DNA of 36,186 nt from Proteiniphilum sp. UBA5283 (GCA_002408485.1 DHSP01000041.1:1-36186); one strand, 5' to 3'. Positions 23,690 through 32,254 are shown, counted from the first letter of the stretch. Numbers and translations are program-made. Notes: generated by a model not told the origin, from the letters alone.

Positions 23690-25000
23690 TTACAGGACAT
23701 TCATTCCATCCAATACCAACTTGACAATGAACAACACAAAGATCACCCACATGGTCACCGAGATATGACTCCATTTACCGCTCAGCGCTTTCAGTAGTAC
23801 GAAGGACAGCATACCGAACACAATCCCCTGGGCAATGCTGAATGCAAACGGCATCATCACGATGGTGAGGAAGGCTGGCAATGCTTCTGTCATATTGTCG
23901 AAATTGATCTTCACCACCGATGTAATCATGAACAATCCCACCAGGATCAAGGCCGGAGCAGTGGCAGATGCCGGCACCATCAGGAAAAGAGGAGCCAGGA
24001 ACAGTGCAAGCGTAAACATGGTCGCCGTGGAAAGAGCCGTTAAGCCGGTACGCCCACCTACGGCCACGCCCGAGGCGCTTTCCACGTATGAAGTCACGGT
24101 GCTGGTACCCAAGACGGCGCCAAAAGTGGTTCCGAGTGCATCGGCAAAGAGCGCCTTTTTGATCTGCGGGAAATTACCGTCTTTGTCCGTCAGTCCAATC
24201 TTCGAGGCTACACCCAGCAGCGTTCCAATCGTATCAAACAGGTTCACAAACAGAAATGTAAACACCACGATCACCATATCAGGCGTGAAGATATGCTGCC
24301 ACTCAAATTGCATGAAGATGGGAGAGATATCAGGTGGCAGGGAAATGATATTTCCTTCTGGCAATTGCACCAACCCCAAAGTGATGGCGAAAAGAGTAGC
24401 TGCGACAATCCCGATCAAAAATGCGCCGTGCACCTTTTTAAAGTACAACACAGCCGTAAGAATAAGTCCCAGGGTAGCGACCCACACATGAGGGTTGGAC
24501 ATGGCTCCCAATGTGAGCATGGTGTTTTCATCCCGCACAATCAACCCTGCATTCTGCAAGCCGAGGAACGTAATAAAAAGGCCGATACCCACTGGAATTG
24601 CATTTTTAATGGTGTTGGGAATACTTTTCACAATCAACTCCCTCACATTGAAGAAGGTAAGAAGCACAAAGATGATTCCCTCAATGAAGACTGCCGTGAG
24701 TGCCATCTGCCAGGAGTACCCCAAGCCCAGAACCACAGAAAAAGCGAAGAAGGAGTTTAATCCCATACCGGGTGCCTGCGCAATAGGCAGGTTGGGGATA
24801 AACGCCATAAACAGCGTTCCCAATACACTTGCAAGTGCGGTAGCCGTGAACAGGGCTGCTTTATCCATTCCCGAAGCGCTTAAGATGTTCGGGTTTACCA
24901 CCAGAATATACGACATTGTAAGAAAGGTGATGATTCCCGCAACAAGCTCTGTACGTACCGTTGTCTTATTCTGTTTTAACTTGAAAATTTTTTCCAGCAT
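23690..25000 (-). CDS. NCS2-family guanine/hypoxanthine permease
   Basis: The 436-residue, roughly 12- to 14-helix protein belongs to the AzgA-like NCS2 branch (GhxP/PbuG type), proton symporters for hypoxanthine, guanine or adenine. The N-terminal TELVAGIITFLTMSYILVVNPNIL, the QAPGMGLNSFFAF segment near 75 and LFVNLFDTIGTLLGVASKIGL near 255 are its hallmarks, and the substrate-site TSTVTSYVESASGVAVGGRTG near 295-315 is intact. I use the ATG at 25000; a TTG at 25006 would add two residues. It follows a Tsx-like outer-membrane gene by 19 bases, which fits one transcript for purine uptake. Confidence 0.92.
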   Translation of the reverse strand: MLEKIFKLKQNKTTVRTELVAGIITFLTMSYILVVNPNILSASGMDKAALFTATALASVLGTLFMAFIPNLPIAQAPGMGLNSFFAFSVVLGLGYSWQMALTAVFIEGIIFVLLTFFNVRELIVKSIPNTIKNAIPVGIGLFITFLGLQNAGLIVRDENTMLTLGAMSNPHVWVATLGLILTAVLYFKKVHGAFLIGIVAATLFAITLGLVQLPEGNIISLPPDISPIFMQFEWQHIFTPDMVIVVFTFLFVNLFDTIGTLLGVASKIGLTDKDGNFPQIKKALFADALGTTFGAVLGTSTVTSYVESASGVAVGGRTGLTALSTATMFTLALFLAPLFLMVPASATAPALILVGLFMITSVVKINFDNMTEALPAFLTIVMMPFAFSIAQGIVFGMLSFVLLKALSGKWSHISVTMWVIFVLFIVKLVLDGMNVL

Positions 25001-25019
25001 AATCAATCGATATTAAGCA

Positions 25020-25745
25020 TTAAAAATTCCATTTGGTGGCTATGGTCGGGATGGCATAAAATTTACTTTCCGTGAATTTGTTCACAAAATTGTAGCTTAG
25101 TTCAATCTCGCTGCCAAGGGAAAAGTGAGGAGAAAGATTATACCAGATTTGGGGTTCGCTCAGGAGTACAACTTTTTTTCCACTGGCATCACCGCCTTCC
25201 GTAAACGCCTTATCCTCTGTCCATACATCCATAAATCCACCCAGAGAAAGCTTACCATCGACCAGGGTAGCATTCCATGTAACGGTCCACTGCGCATCGT
25301 TGCTCACATGCTGAAACGCATTCAGCTTATAAGCCACATAGGTGCTCATAAAGAAGTTACCCAACTGAAACGGATAACCTACACCGGCCAGGTACGAGGC
25401 GGGAATGGAGAAGCCAACACCGGTTCCTCTTACCAGCCCCAGTCCGCCATTGTATTCTATGTGGGGAAGAAGCGGGAAGTCACCCAGTTTGAATTCACGG
25501 GCTATTTCAGCATAAACCAATCCCGGATTCTTTTTGTCGAAATTAAAGTCAAAGTCCACAAACATAAACGTATTCCCCCACTGGTCGGGCTTAAACATCT
25601 CAAAGGTTGCGGTCAGATAATTGACAGGAGCGACTTTATCACCATACAGCGAATGCCTTGAATCAAAGTGCAACTGCAGGTTCTGGGCCCTGACATTACC
25701 GAGGGCACAAAAGATGAAAAATGTAAGTAAAATTTTACGTGACAT
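25020..25745 (-). CDS. DUF5020 outer-membrane protein, Tsx-like nucleoside channel candidate
   Basis: The 241-residue protein has a signal peptide (MSRKILLTFFIFCALGNVRAQ), then repeated amphipathic strands ending in TIATKWNF with a C-terminal Phe, as in outer-membrane barrels. DQWGNTFMFVDFDFNF resembles the Tsx/OmpK-type strand and the family DUF5020 of Bacteroidota. The next gene is a purine permease, so a role as an outer-membrane nucleoside or base channel is a reasonable inference. The start is ATG 25745, since the -7 box at 25782-25789 places the transcript start after the earlier in-frame start at 25793. Confidence 0.82.
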   Translation of the reverse strand: MSRKILLTFFIFCALGNVRAQNLQLHFDSRHSLYGDKVAPVNYLTATFEMFKPDQWGNTFMFVDFDFNFDKKNPGLVYAEIAREFKLGDFPLLPHIEYNGGLGLVRGTGVGFSIPASYLAGVGYPFQLGNFFMSTYVAYKLNAFQHVSNDAQWTVTWNATLVDGKLSLGGFMDVWTEDKAFTEGGDASGKKVVLLSEPQIWYNLSPHFSLGSEIELSYNFVNKFTESKFYAIPTIATKWNF

Positions 25746-25781
25746 AAAAGAAGTTTGAAGATTCGTTAATGAAAGAAACCG

Positions 25782-25789
25782 CAAAAGTA
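25782..25789 (-). promoter_or_regulatory. -7 box upstream of DUF5020-permease-GT39-gtrA
   Basis: The minus strand reads TACTTTTG, a TAnnTTTG match, with transcription expected near 25775. No -33 element is clear at standard spacing. It would drive four genes that are spaced by 19 and 3 bases and then overlap by 8. Confidence 0.5.
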
Positions 25790-25864
25790 TCAAATTATTG
25801 GAAAACCACCGTAAAAAACAGGAGACTTTTTCTCTTTTTCAACCATTTTGCCGTTCTTAACGCT

Positions 25865-25880
25865 TAAATTTGTAATTTTG
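25865..25880 (+). promoter_or_regulatory. -7 boxes of cysS
   Basis: Two adjacent matches, TAAATTTG (25865-25872) and TAATTTTG (25873-25880), lie before cysS. A TTTG at 25847-25850 is 22 bases from the second, making that the better candidate. The leader would be about 20 bases. Confidence 0.5.
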
Positions 25881-25905
25881 TCTTTTAAAATAATCATCCT
25901 CCAAT

Positions 25906-27384
25906 ATGAACGTAGAAAAAACAACTAATTTGGTTATTTACAACACACTCACCCGGAAGAAAGAAGACTTTGAGCCGCTACACCCCCCCCTTGTGGGTAT
26001 GTATGTGTGCGGCCCGACAGTATATAGCGATATTCATTTGGGCAATTGCCGCACGTTCATCTCTTTTGACTTAATTTACCGGTACCTGCGTCATCTCGGC
26101 TACAAAGTACGCTACGTACGAAACATCACCGATGCGGGGCATCTGGAGGGCGACCGTGATGAGGGGGACGATAAATTTGCGAAAAAGGCCAAGCTGGAGC
26201 AGCTGGAACCGATGGAGATTGTGCAGAAATACACCCTTGGCTTTCACGAGGTGCTTTCTCTTTTCAACACCCTCCCGCCGAGCATTGAACCCACAGCAAC
26301 CGGCCACATCATTGAGCAGATCGAAATGATCAAAAAAATACTGGACGCCGGATTTGCCTACGAGGTAAACGGTACTGTCTATTTCGATGTGGAAAAATAC
26401 AGCAGGGAGCATGACTATGGGACACTCACCAACCGGAAGCTGGAAGACCTGATGGAGGGGACACGGGAGCTTGACGGACAGGACGAAAAAAAAGGAAGGC
26501 TCGATTTTGCATTGTGGATCAAAGCGAAGCCCGAGACGCTGATGCAGTGGCCTTCACCCTGGGGATGGGGGTTTCCCGGGTGGCACATTGAATGCTCGGC
26601 CATGAGCACCAAATACCTGGGAACCACCTTCGACATCCACGGTGGCGGCATGGACCTGCAGGCTACCCATCACACCAACGAGATAGCCCAATCGCAGGCA
26701 TGCAACCACACCCAACCCGCCAAATACTGGGTACACACCAACATGCTTACCGTAAACGGTGCCCGCATGTCGAAATCGGCCGGAAACGGATTCCTGCCAA
26801 AGGAACTGTTTACTGGTAACCATCCACTGTTGGATCGGGGATATTCACCCATGACAGTCCGCTTCTTCATGGCCCAGTCGCATTACCGGAGCACACTCGA
26901 CTTCTCCAACGATGCTCTGCAGGCTGCCGAGAAGGGATATAAGAAGTTAATGGAAAGCCTGTCGGCATTGGATAAGGTTGCTCCATCTCACACCTCGTCC
27001 GTTAACATCAAAGAACTGGAACAACGTTGCTACGCTGCCATGGACGACGACTTTAACAGTCCGATGCTGATTGCACACCTGTTTGACGGAGTACGCATCG
27101 TCAATTCGGCCGTGGACAAAAAAGAGACTCTTACATCGGAAGATCTTGCAGCATTGAAAAAAACCATGCATACCTTCATCTTTGAGGTTCTGGGACTGGT
27201 CGACGAGTCGAGACAAGTAGCAGGCAGCAACGTGATTGAAGGATTGATGCGCCTGATTATCGATATCCGGCAGTCGGCCCGCGAGAACAAAGACTGGAAC
27301 ACCTCCGACAAGATCCGGGATATGCTGAAAGAGGCAGGTGTGGAAATAAAGGACACAAAAGAAGGGGTTGAGTGGAGATTGTAA
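25906..27384 (+). CDS. cysS: Cysteine-tRNA ligase
   Basis: CysRS charges tRNA-Cys. The 492-residue length is canonical. It shows the zinc-binding Cys35 in YVCGPTVY, the HIGH-type motif HLGN (44-47), the zinc-ligand region HIECSAMS and GGGMDLQATHHTNE near 237-265, and the KMSKS-type loop RMSKS at 287-291. The C-terminal DALR-like helical domain and the anticodon-binding tail are complete (SDKIRDMLKEAGVEIKDTKEGVEWRL-type end). It starts MNVEKTTNLVIYN and is followed 51 bases later by yaaA. Confidence 0.97.
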   Translation: MNVEKTTNLVIYNTLTRKKEDFEPLHPPLVGMYVCGPTVYSDIHLGNCRTFISFDLIYRYLRHLGYKVRYVRNITDAGHLEGDRDEGDDKFAKKAKLEQLEPMEIVQKYTLGFHEVLSLFNTLPPSIEPTATGHIIEQIEMIKKILDAGFAYEVNGTVYFDVEKYSREHDYGTLTNRKLEDLMEGTRELDGQDEKKGRLDFALWIKAKPETLMQWPSPWGWGFPGWHIECSAMSTKYLGTTFDIHGGGMDLQATHHTNEIAQSQACNHTQPAKYWVHTNMLTVNGARMSKSAGNGFLPKELFTGNHPLLDRGYSPMTVRFFMAQSHYRSTLDFSNDALQAAEKGYKKLMESLSALDKVAPSHTSSVNIKELEQRCYAAMDDDFNSPMLIAHLFDGVRIVNSAVDKKETLTSEDLAALKKTMHTFIFEVLGLVDESRQVAGSNVIEGLMRLIIDIRQSARENKDWNTSDKIRDMLKEAGVEIKDTKEGVEWRL

Positions 27385-27435
27385 AACAATCCTGCCGAAA
27401 ACATGTGAAAGATATCTATTCTTAAAAATGCACCT

Positions 27436-28197
27436 ATGCAAATCCTACTCTCTCCAGCGAAACTGATGTCTTTTCCGGACAGACCGGACAAGGTAACCCC
27501 AACCAGCCCGTTATTCCCGGATAAAACGGAAGAACTGATCGCGGCGTGCCAGCTTTTATCGGAAAAAGAGATTGGTACGATCATGAAGATCAACCCCAAA
27601 ATGGCGCGCGATGTCTACGAACAGTTTCAGATGTTCCATTTCAAAGACACTCCACAACGATCTGCCGCATTGGCATACAACGGAATAGCCTACGCCGGGT
27701 TAAATGCGCACGACTTTTCGGAAGAAGACTTCGTGTTCGCCCAGAATCACCTCAACATCCTTTCCGGACTCTATGGCATTCTTCGCCCGCTCGATGGGAT
27801 CAGGCCCTACCGGTTGGAGATGCAGCGGCAGATTGTACCTCAGGGATATCATACACTGTACGAGTTCTGGCAGGATACGGTGAATAAACACCTTGCTGCC
27901 AAACTGAAAAAAAGCAGCAGAACGATCATCAATGTCACCTCCGGCGAGTATGCAAAGGTGGTGCGGGCAAGTGCACTGCCCCGGGGCACACGGATCATCA
28001 ACATTCGCTTCTTGCAGCAGGAGAACAATGATTTCAAACAAATTATCGTCCATACTAAAAAAGCCCGTGGCCTGATGGCCCGTTTTATCATCAAAAACAA
28101 GCTCACCAACGCGGAGGATGTGAAAGGATTCCACTTCGAAGAGTATTTCTTTTACCCTGCCTTGTCGCAAGAAAATCAGTGGGTTTTTGTAAGGTAA
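27436..28197 (+). CDS. yaaA: Peroxide stress protein YaaA (DUF328/UPF0246)
   Basis: The 253-residue protein matches the YaaA family, which in E. coli limits intracellular free iron and DNA damage under peroxide stress and has a DNA-binding fold. Signatures are MQILLSPAKLM at the N-terminus (the family ISPAK motif), AYNGIAYAGL near 77, QNHLNILSGLYGILRPLDGIRPYRLEM near 100-126, and RFIIKNKLTNAEDVKGF near 220. It stands between cysS and a sodium symporter gene on the plus strand, with the next start just 11 bases after its stop. Confidence 0.92.
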   Translation: MQILLSPAKLMSFPDRPDKVTPTSPLFPDKTEELIAACQLLSEKEIGTIMKINPKMARDVYEQFQMFHFKDTPQRSAALAYNGIAYAGLNAHDFSEEDFVFAQNHLNILSGLYGILRPLDGIRPYRLEMQRQIVPQGYHTLYEFWQDTVNKHLAAKLKKSSRTIINVTSGEYAKVVRASALPRGTRIINIRFLQQENNDFKQIIVHTKKARGLMARFIIKNKLTNAEDVKGFHFEEYFFYPALSQENQWVFVR

Positions 28198-28201
28198 GGA
28201 G
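28196..28201 (+). promoter_or_regulatory. Shine-Dalgarno AAGGAG deciding the symporter start
   Basis: AAGGAG overlaps the yaaA stop codon and lies seven bases before ATG 28209. It favours that start over the in-frame start at 28179 inside yaaA, and it suggests coupled translation. Confidence 0.65.
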
Positions 28202-28208
28202 AGAACTT

Positions 28209-29543
28209 ATGAATGAAAAAAGAGTCACATTTGCATCCAAAATTGGGGTAATTGCAGCGGCAGCGGGTTCTGCAGTAGGCTTGGGCAACATATGGCGTTT
28301 TCCCAGTCAGGCAGCCGATGGCGGCGGTGCCATTTTCATCATGGTCTACATAGGGTGCATCTTACTCTTCGGGATACCATTGATAATAAGCGAGTTTCTT
28401 GTAGGCAGGTCGTCACAGGCAAATACAGCCGGGGCATTTCACAGGCTGGCACCCCGCACACACTGGAAATGGGTGGGCCGGATGAGTGTACTCTCGGCCT
28501 TCCTCATCATGGGATTTTATATGGTAGTGTGCGGATGGACATTGGACTATCTGATTCAATCCTTTTCCGGCAAGCTGCGCACGGTGAACGACTTTTCAGC
28601 AAACTTCACTGCATTGTTGAACAACCCGCTGCGACAAATTGGATGGATGATTCTATTTACAATACTGACAGCATTCTTCATCATCTCCGGCGTGAAGAAG
28701 GGGATCGAGCAGTCGTCGAAGATCCTGATGCCAATGCTCTTTTTGCTGCTGATAGTTCTTGCCGTAAGGGCCATCATGCTGGAAGGCGCATCCGGTGGCC
28801 TTGCATTTCTTTTCAAGCCAGACATGGAACATGTGAAACCGACCGTGTTCCTGGATGCAATGGGACAGGCTTTCTTTTCACTCTCCATCGGCATGGGTTG
28901 TATGATTACCTACGGATCTTATTTCAATGACCGCACCAACCTCACAAAAACAGCGGTTCAGGTTTCCGTTCTTGACACGCTGGTAGCGATTCTCGCGGGA
29001 GTAATCATCTTCCCTTCAGCATTTGCGCTGACAGCCAACCCCGGCACCATCGTCGATGAGTTGGTTGCCGGCGGGCCGGGACTGCTGTTCATCACCCTGC
29101 CCGGGTTGTTTAACCAGATGCCTGCCTCCATGTTGTGGGCAGCCATGTTCTTTTGCTTGCTGGCACTTGCTGCACTCACTTCCACCATCTCACTGATGGA
29201 GGTGGTAACCCTCTACCTTCACGAAGAATATCATTTTTCACGCAAGAGAAGCACCCTGCTCGTCACAGCCGGAGTAATCATCCTGGGTGTGGTCTCCTCT
29301 TTCTCATCGAAGTTTTTCAATTTGCTGGATGTGACATCGGCTAAATTTATGCTCCCGGCAGGAGGCTTTTTTATCTGCCTCTTTGTGGGCTGGTACCTGG
29401 ATCAGAAACTAGTGTATGCGCAAATGACCAACCACGGGTCACTGCAATCCGCCGCCAAGCTCCTGAAAATCTATATCTTCCTGCTCAGGTATATCGTTCC
29501 TCCCGCCATTCTGGCCATATTTATCTACGGATTAACAGGTTGA
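28209..29543 (+). CDS. Sodium-dependent symporter, NSS/SNF family
   Basis: The 444-residue protein is a LeuT-fold neurotransmitter:sodium symporter, usually an amino acid importer. The first membrane helix has the Na+ and substrate motif GSAVGLGNIWRFPSQAADGGGAFI-like (about 20-42). Further motifs are SIGMGCMITYGSYF near 230, the core of helix 6, and 11 or 12 hydrophobic segments in all. Many bacterial members have 11 helices; exact topology is not certain. I start at ATG 28209, which has a good Shine-Dalgarno. Substrate is unknown. Confidence 0.9.
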   Translation: MNEKRVTFASKIGVIAAAAGSAVGLGNIWRFPSQAADGGGAIFIMVYIGCILLFGIPLIISEFLVGRSSQANTAGAFHRLAPRTHWKWVGRMSVLSAFLIMGFYMVVCGWTLDYLIQSFSGKLRTVNDFSANFTALLNNPLRQIGWMILFTILTAFFIISGVKKGIEQSSKILMPMLFLLLIVLAVRAIMLEGASGGLAFLFKPDMEHVKPTVFLDAMGQAFFSLSIGMGCMITYGSYFNDRTNLTKTAVQVSVLDTLVAILAGVIIFPSAFALTANPGTIVDELVAGGPGLLFITLPGLFNQMPASMLWAAMFFCLLALAALTSTISLMEVVTLYLHEEYHFSRKRSTLLVTAGVIILGVVSSFSSKFFNLLDVTSAKFMLPAGGFFICLFVGWYLDQKLVYAQMTNHGSLQSAAKLLKIYIFLLRYIVPPAILAIFIYGLTG

Positions 29544-29751
29544 CAAACACACCCACAGACTGCAGGATACAGAAGCGGCATAAGCGCTGAAAACCACCAG
29601 GGAGGGGCCGAAAATTAATTAAAGGAGATTAAACATCGTAAAACAGAAGATAAACGACCCTGTCTTCGTTTAAAATTATTATTTTTGTACAACTTTAGTG
29701 TTAAGTCACAACGAGAAAAAGTATAACTTCAGTGAAAAAAGTAACATAACG
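29544..29751 (+). other. Intergenic region before aroA with a -7 box
   Basis: This 208-base stretch has no gene. Its notable element is TATTTTTG at 29680-29687, a TAnnTTTG match, which places the aroA transcript start near 29694 and gives a leader of about 58 bases. I see no T-run hairpin to terminate the symporter transcript. Confidence 0.45.
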
Positions 29752-30984
29752 ATGCAATCGCGATATAAAATTTTCCCCCCCGATGCAATTCACACTACCG
29801 TACAACTTCCCGCATCAAAAAGCATGAGCAACAGGGCCCTCATACTCAACGCATTAAGCCTAAGCCCCTATACAATCAGGAATCTTTCCGACTGCGAAGA
29901 TACCCGGGTCATCATCGATGCTTTTAACTCTGATTCCAACGTGTTTGATGTGAAAGGTGCCGGTACCGCCATGCGCTTTCTGACAGCCTTTCTGGCAGGC
30001 ATGGAAGGAGAATGGATCATCAGGGGGTCCAAAAGAATGCATGAACGTCCCATTCATCCGCTCGTAGAGACACTCACAGCATTGGGTGCCGAGATAGACT
30101 ACCTGGAGAAGGATGGCTTTCCGCCGTTGCGAATCAAAGGAAGGAAGCTTAAAGGAGGAGAAGTCTACCTGTCCGGCAATATCAGTTCACAATTTATCTC
30201 GGCCCTGCTGATGGTAGCACCGCTCATGGAAAACGGATTGATAATGCATATCGAGAAGAAGATTGTTTCCAAGCCATACATCGACCTGACTATGGCCATG
30301 ATGGCGCAGTGCGGTGTAACCGCAAAATGGTCCGGCAACGATATTCTGGTAAAACCTCAACAGTATCAACCTATTGAGTTGGTTGTGGAGACCGACTGGT
30401 CCGCAGCCTCTTACTGGTACGAATTGGTTGCGTTGATGCCCGGTGCGGAGGTCAAATTACCAGGACTGAAGAAGAAAAGCTTGCAGGGCGATGCCAATGT
30501 TGCCAACCTGTTCAGCGATCTGGGAGTAACCACGGAATATTTGGAGGATGGAGCAATCATCCGCCATGCAAAGAAAAAAGCAAAAAAATTTTTCCACGAT
30601 TTTGTCAACGAACCCGACCTGGCACAAACATTTGCCGCGACTTGTTGTTTTATGGGTATACCCTTCATTTTCTCAGGCATTCAAAGCCTCAAGATCAAGG
30701 AGACAGACCGCGTACAGGCCCTGATCAATGAATTAAAAAAGCTGGGGTTTGTGCTTAGAGAAAATGGCATCGGTATGCTCGAGTGGGATGGCGAACGATG
30801 TTTTCCGGAAAAGGGCCCCGCAATAGACACCTACGATGATCATCGTATGGCGATGTCCTTTACACCCGGAGCCATACCCCTTCAGTCGCTGATCATCAAT
30901 GATCCGCATGTAGTCACCAAGTCATACCCCCTGTTTTGGGATGATTTGAAGAAGGCAGGGTTTACTATAGAAGAAGAAAACTGA
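29752..30984 (+). CDS. aroA: 3-phosphoshikimate 1-carboxyvinyltransferase (EPSP synthase)
   Basis: AroA joins phosphoenolpyruvate and shikimate 3-phosphate in the chorismate pathway. The 410-residue product has the shikimate-phosphate site PASKSMSNRALILNAL near 19-34, GAGTAMRFLTAFLAG near 64-78, GNISSQFISALLM near 141-153, and the C-terminal EPDLAQTFAATC and DDHRMAMSF near 361-369. The start is ATG 29752 (MQSRYKIFPPD); a GTG at 29698 lies close to the predicted transcript start and adds 18 unconserved residues. No other shikimate gene is in the window; a small membrane-protein gene begins two bases after its stop. Confidence 0.95.
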   Translation: MQSRYKIFPPDAIHTTVQLPASKSMSNRALILNALSLSPYTIRNLSDCEDTRVIIDAFNSDSNVFDVKGAGTAMRFLTAFLAGMEGEWIIRGSKRMHERPIHPLVETLTALGAEIDYLEKDGFPPLRIKGRKLKGGEVYLSGNISSQFISALLMVAPLMENGLIMHIEKKIVSKPYIDLTMAMMAQCGVTAKWSGNDILVKPQQYQPIELVVETDWSAASYWYELVALMPGAEVKLPGLKKKSLQGDANVANLFSDLGVTTEYLEDGAIIRHAKKKAKKFFHDFVNEPDLAQTFAATCCFMGIPFIFSGIQSLKIKETDRVQALINELKKLGFVLRENGIGMLEWDGERCFPEKGPAIDTYDDHRMAMSFTPGAIPLQSLIINDPHVVTKSYPLFWDDLKKAGFTIEEEN

Positions 30985-30986
30985 TT

Positions 30987-31418
30987 ATGCAACCAATCCT
31001 ATTTTTTATCGGCATTATTGTCTTTTTTGTGCTTGCTTTGGCCATCACCAACTACATTCAGCGTAAAAGAGGGAACACCCAAACGCGCGAAATGCCCCCT
31101 CCCTCCATCGATCTGAGTGGTAGCGGATGCTGCGGCGCCCACGAGGTGTGTGAAAAAGACAGCCTTATCGCTGCTTTTGTGGAGCAGCCGGAATACTTCG
31201 ACGACGAGGAACTTGACAGATATGCACGCCGCGATTCGGCCCAGTATGCCTCCTCCGAAGTGGATGAGTTCAGAGAAGTATTTTACTCCGTGCTCGACGA
31301 AGAGAAACCACGCTGGGTACGAAGCCTTCAAATGAGAGGGATTTCGCTTCCCGATCAACTCAAAGACGAAGTGTTGATGTTTGTGAATGAGCAGAGAGCA
31401 CACAAAATGCACGCCTGA
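30987..31418 (+). CDS. Small single-span membrane protein with a CCGxHxxC motif, unknown function
   Basis: I do not recognise this 143-residue protein. Residues 3-22 form one membrane helix (ILFFIGIIVFFVLALAI), followed by a basic stop-transfer (QRKRG), so the rest should face the cytoplasm. A compact set of possible metal ligands follows: Cys48, Cys49, His52, Cys55 in GCCGAHEVCEKDS. The remaining acidic part has FDDEELDRYARR and EVDEFREVFYSVL, ending in a helical tail with three His residues overall (last in HKMHA). It lies two bases after aroA and 11 bases before an ABC-3 metal permease, so a metal-handling role is possible but not shown. Confidence 0.8.
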   Translation: MQPILFFIGIIVFFVLALAITNYIQRKRGNTQTREMPPPSIDLSGSGCCGAHEVCEKDSLIAAFVEQPEYFDDEELDRYARRDSAQYASSEVDEFREVFYSVLDEEKPRWVRSLQMRGISLPDQLKDEVLMFVNEQRAHKMHA

Positions 31419-31429
31419 ATTACAAACAG

Positions 31430-32254
31430 ATGGATATACCCGAACTGCTTCAGTATGCCTTTTTTCGGAATGCTCTCCTGGGGTCCCTCTTTGCGAGTGT
31501 AGCCTGCGGCATCATCGGCACGTATGTTGTTTCCCGCAGGCTTGTATTCATTAGCGGGGGCATCACGCACGCCTCTTTCGGGGGACTGGGCATAGGTTTT
31601 TATTTTTCTCTTCCACCCATCCTGTCGGCCATGGCCTTCTCGGTCTTTTCCGCCTTCGGCATCCAGTGGTTGTCACGAAAGCAGGGTGTACGGGAAGATT
31701 CTGCCATTGCCGTCTTCTGGTCGCTGGGCATGGCACTGGGAATCGTACTCACCTTCCTCTCCCCCGGTTATGCCCCCAACCTGTCGGAGTACCTGTTCGG
31801 CAATATCCTGACAATTACACCGGTCGACATCGTGTCTCTGGCCGTTTTATCACTGGTACTGGTGCTATTCTTCGCACTGTTTTACCATGCCATTGTCTCT
31901 GTGTCGTTCGATACAGAATTTGCCCAAACACGGCATATCCCAACGCAGTTCATTGAATACGCCATGATGTTGTTTGTGGCAATCACCATCGTACTGAGCA
32001 TTCGCCTGGTAGGCATCGTCCTGCTTATGTCGCTCATTACTGTTCCCCAAATGACGGCCAATCTGTTCACGGTAAACTATTCAAAAATCATTACTCTCTC
32101 CATCCTTTTCAGCTTCCTGGGCTGCGTGGCGGGACTACTTCTCTCCTATTACCTGAACGTTCCTTCGGGTGCATTCATCATTTTTGTGCTGATCGTGATG
32201 TTCTTTATTGCCAAAGCTGTGAAAGCGTTTGCAAGACAGAAAAGCTACGAATAA
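31430..32254 (+). CDS. ABC-3-family metal ABC transporter permease
   Basis: The 274-residue protein has about eight membrane helices and matches the ZnuB/MntB/TroC-type permease family (PF00950). It shows FFRNALLGSLFASVACGIIGTYVVSRRLVFISGGITHASFGG from residue 11 onward, the family N-terminal hallmark, then DSAIAVFWSLGMALGIV near 90, LFGNILTITPVDI near 123 and VGIVLLMSLITVPQMTANLF near 194. Substrates are Zn2+, Mn2+ or Fe2+. No ATPase or substrate-binding gene lies in this window, so its partners must be elsewhere. The cysteine-motif membrane gene immediately upstream is its only close neighbour. Confidence 0.9.
   Translation: MDIPELLQYAFFRNALLGSLFASVACGIIGTYVVSRRLVFISGGITHASFGGLGIGFYFSLPPILSAMAFSVFSAFGIQWLSRKQGVREDSAIAVFWSLGMALGIVLTFLSPGYAPNLSEYLFGNILTITPVDIVSLAVLSLVLVLFFALFYHAIVSVSFDTEFAQTRHIPTQFIEYAMMLFVAITIVLSIRLVGIVLLMSLITVPQMTANLFTVNYSKIITLSILFSFLGCVAGLLLSYYLNVPSGAFIIFVLIVMFFIAKAVKAFARQKSYE

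Noticed and set aside
23835..24491. Plus-strand open frame of 218 codons opposite the NCS2 permease
   Set aside because: The permease motifs on the minus strand explain this region completely.
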